Shown here: piece by piece, positions 26,801-36,960 of the stretch | How the letters are laid out: every line of letters begins with the position of its first letter | Position numbering within the stretch: the first letter of the stretch is position 1 | Assembly (NCBI RefSeq): GCF_963662255.1 | Contig: NC_085047.1 | Coordinates: forward strand, 89,958,259-90,022,258 | Direction of reading: 5' to 3' | Length of the DNA stretch: 64,000 bases | Origin: Cinclus cinclus | Lineage: Eukaryota > Chordata > Aves > Passeriformes > Cinclidae | Translations under genes and position numbers: made by a program | Notes under the pieces: generated by a model | Told to the model about the DNA's origin: nothing | Seen by the model: the letters and a program-made list of their open reading frames with translations, nothing else | Databases searched by the model: none

Positions 26801-28185
26801 CTGTGTTCAGCAGACATTAGGAGGAACAGTCTTGAAATTAAGTCATGGTAAATTGTGATCTAGTGAGCTATAGATTTTTATGCTCATCTAAGATGATAGA
26901 CAGGTACTGAAAAAAAAAATAGAGAAAGTTAATGAAGACATTTCTTTCTCTGAATGTCATTCACCCTTCCTGTAATCCTTGTCCTTTCCAGATGATTGAG
27001 AAGTTTGCAAGTGCCTCCCCCTCTCTGAGTTTCTTGCCCTAGAACTGAGGAAACTGGCCAGTCTTGGTGCTGTCTTCTGGTAAATTATTACATTTTACAC
27101 TCGCCACATGTTTTGAATATACAGGCTCGTTAACATGTTCCAGCAAGATTTGAGTGTCATTATGTGAACACAGACAAAAATCACTGCTCTTCAGTGATGC
27201 TACCTATACTGAGAAGCACACATCTACATCATCTGGCATCCTGATTGTTAATTTGAGAATGCTTTCATTTTTAATGGACAGTGGCCATGAACTGAGATGC
27301 AGAAAAAGGAAATTATTTGCAAAGAACCTTGCAACATTATGCAATAACCACAAAGAGCACCAACACTTACTTTACATGTTCTCTAAGGGCTTATACCAAG
27401 GCAGGCTGAAATTTAATGGAAAGATCAAAATGACTAGACTTAGCTTTGGATCAAACTTTAATAGAATTCATTTCTTACTGACTTCTGTTTGATATCAGAA
27501 GGTATTAAGGCACTTGCATTATGATTTTAAGGGGCCTAGTTTTACAAGATACAGGGGATCAGAAATGTTAACTTGTATTCCAGAACAGCTGACTAAATTA
27601 TATATCTGTGTTTTCTAAACTATCTTAGGCGAGGCATATTTACTTTAGCAGTCTTGCAAAAAATATTTTAAAAAATGGAGATGATGCTGAATCTGCAAAG
27701 AGAATGTCATATGAAAGGGGATTTTGTGCTTACTTCACTATGAGCTATTGCACTGTTCTTTCTCTGAATCTGACTTCCTAAGTTTTCTGCTGTAGAATTA
27801 CTGTGGCTTTTCTCAGATTCTCTGGTTATTAAAATTCAGCCCTTCAATTTCAGAGCTCCCTTGTCTAATGTTATTTGATCCTACCTAGGGGAATGTGTTT
27901 TAAGTATTAGATTTCTTAATGGATAAAACCTTAATAGTAAGAATTTAAAGAATATTATACTTTGACTTATGAACCTCAAATTGGAGAAGAAAAGAATGTT
28001 ACTTCCTTTCTCAGTTTATTTCACCTTCATTCCATATGGAGCTGGAAATAATGTTCCAGCTCTTCAAGGAATACTATGATATTACTGTGCCTATACACTT
28101 GGGCCTTACATTCCCATCCCATAGAGATTTTTCAAGTTTTCTTCATCTATAATAAGCCAATATTAAAAATAAATTCTGGATGTCT
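17883..28185. other. Intergenic sequence downstream of NCK2, no recognised gene
   Basis: Mostly AT-rich, with a short TA repeat near 17907, A-runs such as 23848-23863, and T-runs near 19870 and 22250. A splice-site-bounded open segment at 18441-18590 is reported as a finding. Open frames at 22807-23117 and 24278-24635 are short and match nothing I know. No transposon is clearly recognisable. Confidence 0.7.
18132..18137 (+). terminator. Possible alternative distal poly(A) signal
   Basis: A second AATAAA lies 271 nt past the main signal and could give a longer 3'UTR. Its downstream sequence is moderately GT-rich. There is no other support. Confidence 0.3.
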
Positions 28186-28844
28186 CACAGAATCACAGAA
28201 CGGTTGGAAGGGACCTTAAAGATCATCTAGTTCCAACCCCTCTGCCACGGGCAGGGACACCTGCCTTTAGACCAGTTTGCTCAAAACCCTATCCAATGTG
28301 GTCTTAGACACTTGCAGGGATGGGGCATCCACAACTTCTCTAGACAATCTGTTGAAGTGGCCCACCACCCTCACAAGTAAATAATGTCTTCCTAATATCT
28401 AATTTAAATCTACCATCTTTCAATTTAAAACCATTTTCCCCTTGTCCTGTCACTACATGCCCTTGAGACAAGTCCCTCTGCAGCTCTCTTGTCAGCACCC
28501 TTTAGGTACTGGAAGGAGCTGTAAGGAGCTGTAAGCTCCCCAGAGCCTTCTCTTCTCCAGACTGAACAACCCAGATTCTCTCAGCCTGTTTTCCTGGAAG
28601 AGGTGTTCCAGCCCTCTGACTGTGTTTGCAGCCCTCCTCTGAACTCCAGTAGGTTCACATTTTGTGTGCTGGAGTCCCCAGAGCTGGATGCAGCACTCCA
28701 GGTGAGGTCTCACAGGAATAGAGCAGAGGGGCAGAATCCCCTCCCTTGCCCTGCTGCCTACACTGCTTTGGATGCAGCCCAGAACCATCAGCTTTCTGAG
28801 CTGCAGTGTGCATATTACCAAGTCATGCCCAGCCTGCATTTGTG
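28186..28844 (-). mobile_element. CR1 LINE fragment, 3' end, 5'-truncated
   Basis: The left boundary carries CACAGAATCACAGAA, the reverse complement of the CR1 3' terminal octamer repeat. It is followed by the typical GGTTGGAAGGGACCTTAAAG and ATCATCTAGTTCCAACCCC. Reading the minus strand, 28492-28950 translates to a CR1 reverse transcriptase C-terminus (VRPHLECCIQLWG, VQRRA, RGLEHL, LREXGLFSLEKRRL-like). The copy is 5'-truncated, as usual for CR1, and carries frame-breaking changes, so it is inactive. Near its right end it lacks about 65 bp present in the fragment at 56.3 kb. Confidence 0.93.
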
Positions 28845-31800
28845 AAAAAACATGTGTTTTTATGTATGACTGTCTCCAGTCTTTTGGAATTGCAGAGGAG
28901 ACAGTGTTACATACATTCCCAGTTTTGGGACTTGCCTTTGAGATAGTCACTTATTGCACCATGGTAGTGAAAAACTTTTTCAGTATATGAAAGAGCTTAA
29001 AAAGTAGATTAGGAATGATTGCTTTCAATTCCTTCAACTCATGGATTTTGATGTTTATCTTTGTGATGATATAGCAGTACAACACAACTGTAGCTGAAGT
29101 TTGGCAGTTTGTTCCTTTTCAGTTCTCTTTCAGCTTCTCTGTAAGAAAAAGCATTAAGCTCACTGCTTAATGATGTTCCTTACTTCTCTGCTGGTTGGAA
29201 CAGGCCAGCTTCATATTGCAGTAATTATTATATGATATTTAGTATTGGAGGTTGGATACTTAAAAGAGTAGTGAGTTTCCAGGCAGGGATCAAATCCTGA
29301 CAACTGCTTGCAAAAGGAGTTAGTGAGGTTACACCTGTTTATCTGCTGCAAACTGGTCATTTTTTCTTTCTCTTACTGCCATTTTCCCATGTCTTCAGTG
29401 ATTCACAGCCTCCTACACTGCAGTCCACTGGGACTGCCAGAGATTACTTTGTTTTTAGTTGATGTTTCTTGAATGACCCAAGTTTTCCTTGTAATCTGAT
29501 TCCAACAAGGGGATGGTGTTAGGCCTCTGGGATTTTTAGGAATTACTTTCATTGCACACACTTAAAGGAAGATTATTCAAAGTGACCTGAAACTTTAAAG
29601 TCTCAAAGGAATCACTGTTTCTCAGTTCTGGGCTCAAAAATGTGGCTTCCTCAAATGCCTGTGCTCTTTTGGATGAGTGTGCCTGCTCCATGCCAAGCTC
29701 TCCTTTTTGCTTTCCTCTAGTCCTAAGCTTCTCTGTGCAAGCAGGGTCACAGTCCTGCTTGGATGTGACCATGTCAAATGACCTATGACCCCAATGCTTT
29801 CACTGTTGTGTCTTCCTCTTGTATCTGTGTGCTCAGTATGTGAGATTTTTCAATCACATGTGAGCCTGAACAATTTTGGGCCCTACTTATGAAACACTAT
29901 TTTAAAAACCTCTACAAACATCAGCTTGTCTTGAATGTGTGAAGACTGAAACACAAACTTCTTGACAGAGTGATATATTTTCATTTTCTATTCATGAGAA
30001 TGATCATGAATCACTAATAAGATTACTTCTGTGCACTGTATACATGCTTTGTAGATGCTCCCAAAAATAGAGAGAATTAAATAAGGAATTGCAAAAAATG
30101 GTGCTGTGCATTTTCTGCCATTCATGTTCAAGCTCCTGTTCTTCCACAGGCTTTGCAGCATTCAGAAGGATAAACACAGCTAGTCTCTTCCTTTTTCAGC
30201 ACTGCTTAGACAGTGTACCCCTCTGCTACTCAAATGTATTGCCAGATTTGCCAAGTGGCAAATCACATGGATTCATCACATGAATGGACATTTGTTCATG
30301 TGGAATTGCTTTGGTGCTGCAAAACAGTTTCCTGTAGGTCACTGCTTTGCTGTCATTTAGGTGTTCAGCGATGTTATTTATAATTTCTTTCTGCTGTTGA
30401 TCAGAGCCTCACTTCAGTCTGTGAAGAAGGGTACAGAGGATATTCAATATAAACTGTGCAATTCTCTCTCAAGGTACATGTTGTAAAGAAGGCAGGGAAT
30501 TCATTCCCTTGCTGCTTCTGCCACAAGTGGGGTTTAATGTGAAACATAAAACAAGAAACTTCAGCTGATGCTCCATATTTTATTGTGTGTCAGGCAAGCC
30601 CAGAAACTTTCTTCATGTGGGCTGTGCATGCTCCTGACTGATGAAATATTTCACCTGCTTTAGCAGTGGGAGGTTGTTTAATTAAAGGGAATAAGTGGCA
30701 TGTACTATATCAAACACTTTAATTCTGAAAACTTGGAAATGAGAATTAATACATTCATGCAGAAGTGTGCTTACAGGGGATTAATGACTGTTGTTAAGCT
30801 GGTGATTATTCATTTCCATTTTGAATACATTGGTCTGAGAATATTCTTGCAATAAAAAAAAAAAATTAAAAATGGAGATGTGGGGCCTTGGGAGTTGCAA
30901 CTCTGGAGCTGAAATGTGTTTCCCTTCAGTATCACAGCATTCAAGCTCACTGGCTGATGCTTCACATAACTGTGACTGTCATTTCCATCCTGTATGTGGC
31001 CTTGAGACTTTCTGCTCAATTTTCAAGCATGCCATAATACTGAGAATAAGGTTCTAAAGAGAGCAGTGAAAATAAAGGTATGAAATACTAGTAAAAGCCC
31101 AATTTCATGCCACTGGTTGAGGGGAACCACAGTGAAGGTTTGTATGATGTTCACATGGGCTTTGGTGTCATGCTGCTATCACTGGCATCCACAGTCCTCC
31201 AACAGTCTCTGAGACTTGAATCAGACCTAGTTTGCCTGGATTATCAGTGCAACCTGTTTTCTCCATTCTCTATTCTGTATTCATCCAGAATAGAAGAAAC
31301 TGCTTCACAGTTCTAGGACTGGGATTTAAAACAAATGGGCAATACTAAGAGTAAATCCTTTTGCAAAAAGATGCCTTGTGGAATGGTATTTGAAGAAAAA
31401 GTGATCATGGGGAAGAACAAGAGAAAGCCGAGGTACAAAAGTTTGAGTTTTTTGTGCTGCAAACATGCGGTGGGTGGTGAGCAAGGAAGATCAGGATGAG
31501 GAATGAGCCTCCACTGATATTCACACAGAAAGGGAAGAGCATTAAATCAGGTCTATTGATTTGCACTGATACCGAAGTAATGCTTTTCTCTTAAGCACAG
31601 CTCTCCTGTCACAGCTTTTTGGTTACTGATGTGTGCTCCCAGCAAAAGACATTACCTTAATACAGAGAGGTCGCTGTGAGCTGCAGGCATAACTGAGGCT
31701 TTGGCATATTCTCGAGCATGGTTATGCAGACATTTTTTTCCTAGTGCATTTTTACACCTGTTTTTTTCTCTCTTGAATGCTTCTGCTGATAGTCAGACTT

Positions 31801-32034
31801 TCTCAATTTTTATTGCTCACATTAAGTGGTAGGAGGAGGGAAGAGTAAAAACCTGAATGCTTATACTATCCCTCACTGTTGCAAGATCATTATTGGCAAT
31901 GTGACATCAACACAGGGGTTTAGAGAAGCACAGAAATAGTACATGAGGAGTTAAAAAGACAATGTAAATGGCTGTGAGACATCATCTTCCCTTTCTCAAA
32001 TAAAATGCTCTCATCCACTAAGTCATCCATCTCA
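28845..32034. other. Intergenic sequence, nothing recognised
   Basis: Unique-looking AT-rich sequence. Short open frames occur on both strands, none above about 80 codons. There is an A-rich run at 30853-30866. I see no exon, RNA gene or clear transposon. Confidence 0.6.
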
Positions 32035-32039
32035 GTCCT

Positions 32040-32232
32040 CATTAAAGTTAGTGGGAGCCTTTCCATTAGCTTAAAAGGATATTGGATCAACCCCAGATCC
32101 TCCGTGCTGGGTGTAATGGGCACAGTTGTTAAGCTCAGAGGTGAGCAGAAGGAATTTTATGACTGAAGAGTCAGTGTGAAATTTCAGCCCTCTTGAATCC
32201 ACTGGTGAAACTCCCATTAACTTCATTAGTGC
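32040..32232. repeat. Ancient inverted-repeat element with GAAGTCAATGGGAG-type arms
   Basis: The left arm (about 32043-32092) reads AAAGTTAGTGGGAGCCTTTC and onward. The right arm (about 32183-32232), read on the minus strand, gives ATGAAGTTAATGGGAGTTTC and continues in parallel. The arms match at roughly two thirds of positions over about 45 bp. The word TGAAGTCAATGGGAGT with its inverted partner is familiar from old, widespread repeats of reptile and bird genomes. Assigning this copy to one named family would need a repeat library. Confidence 0.5.
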
Positions 32233-35200
32233 TGGGATTTTGCCACTAGACTCAGCGTGGAGTAAAATCAATGTAGCAAAAGACGGCAGGATGTTTGACA
32301 ACAGAGAAGCTAGCTGTGTTTTATCCATGGCTGGAATGCTGAAGTGTAAACTGTTTTCTCTCTTAAAGTTTCATACTGCCATTTCAGTGGCAATAGGAGA
32401 ATTGAGCCTGACTGCAGCTGCCTGACTTGTGAGGAGAGAAATTCTGGCATGGCATCTGGCATAGGCTTTCTTTCAGAAATTCTCCCTGAGGAGATTTCCA
32501 TTTTATCCAGAGGTGGCTGTATCTAAATGCAGCAGATAACTGGAATATAGTACACTTCCATCCAGCAGCAGAGACCATGCCCATAATCCCTTTCCAGGTA
32601 GAAGAAAGCATAAAGCTAGAGTTCAAATAAAAATAGGGAATTTGGAAGAAAACAAGCTTCTTAGAAAGTAATGAGCTGTACCCATCCAGCTGTGCTATCT
32701 GCAAGGAACTGATACAGTTTTGAATTGGAAAGAGATGAGTGTGCGTAAGAAGGAGGAAAAAATGATTGAAAACAAATGATAATGGAAAAGATTTTCACCA
32801 CACTCTTCCCGAATCTGAAGAGAAAGATATCCATTATAATAATTGCAGTGTAAGCCCCAGAAATTTGCTGCAGTGAGAGGCCAGATCCATCCAGATCCAT
32901 CCCCGGAGGGCTTGCAGGCAGAGATGAATATAAAAAGTCACAGGAGTTCAGGGATAGGTCAATATAATGATTTCAATTTCTAAGCAGCTAGTACAGGGTT
33001 TTCTAGAAAGGGCTGGAAATCTTATTTCTCTTAAGCAGTTGTAGTTGAACTCCAAAACCCTGAGCCTCTTAAAATACTAGTTGTATATTGGTGGTTATCA
33101 GTATCTAATTCTAGCCTGTTTCCCAACCTGGGGCTGCCTTTGAAGTATTGCTACTGAGAAGTTCTGTGTGCTCCTTTCTGCCCTAGCCTACTCCCTGAGC
33201 AGGCTCTGAATGAAAGGGTTTGTTGTAGGCAGGTGCTTCACCTTTTACTTCTACGTGCTGTTGACTGGCATTAGCAATGCCTTCTTTTAAAAAGGTGAGG
33301 ATGATAACAAGATGATGCTTAATTGAGGTCCCCAAAAGGGCCTCACTGGCTTTAGGCTCTGTCTGCAGCCACCAAAGATCTGTCCCTGGGGAGAGCACTT
33401 AGGTGCTGCATTGTAGTGCCTGCATTTAGATGTGCTGCCTGTAAGTCTGATTCCTGCTGGATTCATTCTTTCAAATACTATCTTATTGGTAGTGCTAGCA
33501 TGTCATTAATGCAGTGAATCATTAAATGGGGGACATTTTTCCTGTTTACTTTTCTGTGTGGTAATGTTAACTGTCGTCCCCCATTCCTACCTTCAACACC
33601 CACCTTCCACATCCCCCATCCAATTTCTCTTTCTGGAGCATTCAGAGTGCATGACTTCATCTGCTTGATTATCTCGAGCCTTGGGAATGCTGGCTTTGTC
33701 TCTGAAACCACCAGAATGTGCTGAGCAAACACCGCTCCCAGTCAGGCTGCATCAGGGCTGGCAGTTAAAGCCTCCCATGCAAGAAAACTTGCTTGGAGCT
33801 GCTTTTCGATGAGATCATCTTTAATGATAGGGGGTTGTCTTATTTTGGTGAACTGGATTGTACATGAGGGCAGTATCAGGGCCAAATAAAAGAGCTGTTG
33901 TTTCTTAATGTTTTTGTAGCTTTCTAGGATTCTCTGCACAAAAGTGGGCATTCATTCTTAGTTACGTTGCAGTTTCATGTTTCATACTGACAATGTGGTT
34001 TCTGTCATTGGCAGCAGTGCCAGTAAAATCTACAATGGATTTTTAAAATGTAATTGGAGAGGGAGTGCTTTTTCTCTGAGAGGCATGAAGAGCTGTATCT
34101 CTGATGATGTAAACTTCTTAAGAGCTGTGCTGTTCACTCAAATCTGTCTGGCTATAGAGCATTGTTGTTCTTGTGCATCAGGCAGTGGGAGTAGGCTGAA
34201 GCAATGGAAAGGAAAGGATTGCTGACAGGTGTCTAATGGAGACCATTTCATGGGGATTCCCATGACTGGAGTGCAGGAGCTCTCTGTGCAGCATCTCTAA
34301 CTTGTGTATTTGCTGCCACAGATGTTCTGATGTGCAGAACAGGAAATTAGGATGGGTTAGATATTAGTTAGATATTACTGGGATACAAGGAAGAATATTA
34401 TGTTTCCATGTTAGCTGATAATGTCTAAGCTATGTAAATGCAATCATTCATGGTCTGCAGATATTTCCTTCTACCCTCCATGAGGAAGGTAAGTTTTAGA
34501 GCTTGCTCAAACCTCAAGCTGCAGAATTACATTGTCAGAAGTGATCCAGAGGAGGGAAGGTAGTGTGTGAAAATAATGGACAATGTGAGTCACATACCCT
34601 GACCTCCCAGACTGTGAAGCGTGTCTTGACATCTTGAATTTCCTCCTTGAATATTCAAAAAATGTGCACCCACCACTGTTTTTACTCAGAGACGAATAAT
34701 GCAGATGGCAATTACAACCACTGTTCAAATCTTAGTCAAGCATGTGCTTATTAATTTGAGCAGTGTCAAGGCCCCAGCTTTCTCCCTGTCATGCAGTACA
34801 ACCCCCGCAGGTTTAGGAGCTGCCAGTGCATGTGAGGACATTTGTTGTTTTCTGTCACTGTTCTTGCATGTATATGAAATTGAATGTTACCCTGGTGTTA
34901 CAGTGATTGCTTCCAGCATAGCTTTTTGGGGGAAATAAATAATGCCAGTCAAATTAGGAAATGATCCAATAACTTGCTCATAACCCAAATTAAGTAAAAC
35001 AAAGCTTGTATTTAATTCTGGTTTAGAAGAGGTTTAACTCTTTGGCACGAAGCTTTCTATACTCTCTTCTAGTCCATCACACAAACATCAAAGAAATTGT
35101 TACAGCTTGTCTAGAAATGCTTAAAGATGTACTAGGAAAGTGCTTATTCTCACTGAGCTGGGAAGATAAGCTTATGTAGAGCTGGAACCAGCTTTCAGGA

Positions 35201-35539
35201 GCTTTGCAGGTGGAAAATTTCAATGTCCAGCTAAGAAACTCGCTCAGTTTTGATTGTTTCTATTAAGATTAGCGCTCAAGACAGTGTCAATACACAGTTT
35301 TGCATGGCCTAACAAATAGATGTAGTTTTATCACAGGTGATTAAATTGAAGTCTTTTCCATTGAGATAGAAGCTAGAGAAGGTTACCATGGAGAATTGCT
35401 GACTCTGAACATTTTAGAATTCTTAAATCCAACAAATTTGTATTCATGAAATTTTAAAAGACTGGAGATAGGAGCTCTGTTGATATCTGTATGTTGATTT
35501 TCAGTCAGTGAGTGGAAAAAAGTATACTGCTAACTGGCT
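32233..35539. other. Intergenic sequence, nothing recognised
   Basis: There is a small tandem of CCAGATCCAT near 32880-32900 and many short open frames, the longest 106 codons on the minus strand at 32384-32704, without known motifs. No gene is supported. Confidence 0.6.
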
Positions 35540-36260
35540 ATGAAAATTGAGTGCTGGTGCTAAGTATAAGTCTATCAGCTTGACATTGATCCAAAGCAAA
35601 ATAATGGAGCTACTGAAATTAGAGTCCTTTATTAACAAATAAAGGGAACAGCACTTTGTTAGTATCTCTTCACCTGAGCCTAAGGAAAATAGGTGTTGTC
35701 AAATAAGCCTGATGTATTTTACTTTACCAAGATTACAAGCTAGCCTGATAGAAGTTGTGGTAGTTGCCCAAGTGGGCCTTCTTCACATCTTGATCCAGAG
35801 AGAAAATGAGCAGTGTCCAACAGAAAGTGTTTTGATGCTGATGGATCTCCAGGTGGAGATGGATGGAGGGAATAATCTCTGAGCTATTGGTGTATATAGT
35901 AGGGTTCCTCAGGGGTCGTTTGCTGGGCTTTTACTATTTAACACTTGTGTCAGTAGCTTGGTAGAAAACATGAAATGATTGGTGCTACTGTTTGTAGATG
36001 TGCGTGCAGACTGCACACAATTGAGAGAATAACTAAGTCAGCTCACTGTAACAGCCACCCACATTATTTGATAAACTGTGAGAACATAAAAAACACTTAT
36101 ATATTATTTGCCTGGTACAGGGTCTTCTATTTAAACTCAAGACAGCAGGTCTTGAAGGGGCTTTGGTCCAGCAGAGCAGTTACCAAGAGGCCCTGGTGGA
36201 TGGAAAGGGAGTATAAATCCCAAAACCCTGCCAGGCTGTGGGGTTTGATAAGGCACCATT
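35540..36260 (+). mobile_element. Old, strongly diverged CR1 fragment (reverse transcriptase region)
   Basis: The + strand shows a worn version of the CR1 RT core. TCTCCAGGTGGAGATGGATG is followed by GGGTTCCTCAGGGGTCG (the GVPQGS motif), then TTTTACTATTTAACAC (LFNI-like) and TTTGTAGATG (F-A-D-D region, frame lost). Further on, CCCTGGTGGATGGAAAGGG matches the segment CR1 copies encode as VLVD. Frames are broken throughout and both ends are approximate. It is oriented opposite to the two younger copies and is more diverged. Confidence 0.65.
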
Positions 36261-36589
36261 GTGGATGTGGAAGGAAACATTAGAAAGCTAAGCTCAGTAT
36301 TGGTAAAAAGGAAGTGGGTTGTTTACAAAGTCACTGTATGTTGGATAAAATCCACTTTTGTGCAGAGGGCTAGCACAGATGATATCAGGGCTTGGAATGA
36401 GATTTTCATCTTTGTCTGCATTTTAGTACAGAGGTGGAGTTTAACCTCAGTATGTTATTGTGCTACATCAGGATTTAAATTCCTTATTTACTGTTTTCTG
36501 ACAAACATTTAGGTAAATGTTGCATTAAGTAGGCATTTATTTTTAATAACATTGACATTTATCTCACTTTTCTCCTGACATTTTTAGGA
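36261..36589. other. Intergenic sequence after CR1 fragment
   Basis: This may include further unrecognisable CR1 sequence. An 83-codon open frame (36261-36512) has no known motif. Confidence 0.4.
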
Positions 36590-36960
36590 TCTTCACAGAT
36601 ACCTGCATAGTAATTCTGTTCTAAAATTTGCAGTAATTAATTGCTTTTCTGCATATCTGCGGGAGCAGCTATCAGGAAAGAGAAAGGGAGTTGCTCTAGT
36701 TTCACATCCTTTGATTAAAGGTAAACTGTAATAATTAAAGGTGTGGTATTTAACATAGAGGCTTTAGGGCTGAAAACCAGCATCCTGATACCTGCTGAGA
36801 AATTCCTTACTACACAAATAATCCCTCTTCTAGTAACTCCTGCCGTGGCTAAGGCGAGCATTGGAATGTGGCCCATGGTAATTACTGTTTTGAGACAAAG
36901 GGGACGCTTTCTGTTCACCCAGAAATAAATCACTTTGATTGCTTTTCTCCTATGGCAGAC
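36590..36960. promoter_or_regulatory. Candidate cis-regulatory element
   Basis: This is a compact block of transcription-factor-like words: TAATTA at 36634-36639, a near-palindrome CCTTTGATTAAAGG at 36708-36721 containing a TCF/LEF-type CTTTGAT, a RUNX-type TGTGGT at 36742-36747, TAATTA-like repeats near 36731 and a TEAD-type GGAATG near 36865. It lacks repeats and low-complexity sequence. Regulatory function is inferred from site density only. The target could be NCK2 or a downstream gene. Confidence 0.3.

Noticed and set aside
28492..28950. 152-codon minus-strand frame as a host gene
   Set aside because: Its C-terminal half is CR1 reverse transcriptase sequence, and the N-terminal part is flanking DNA.
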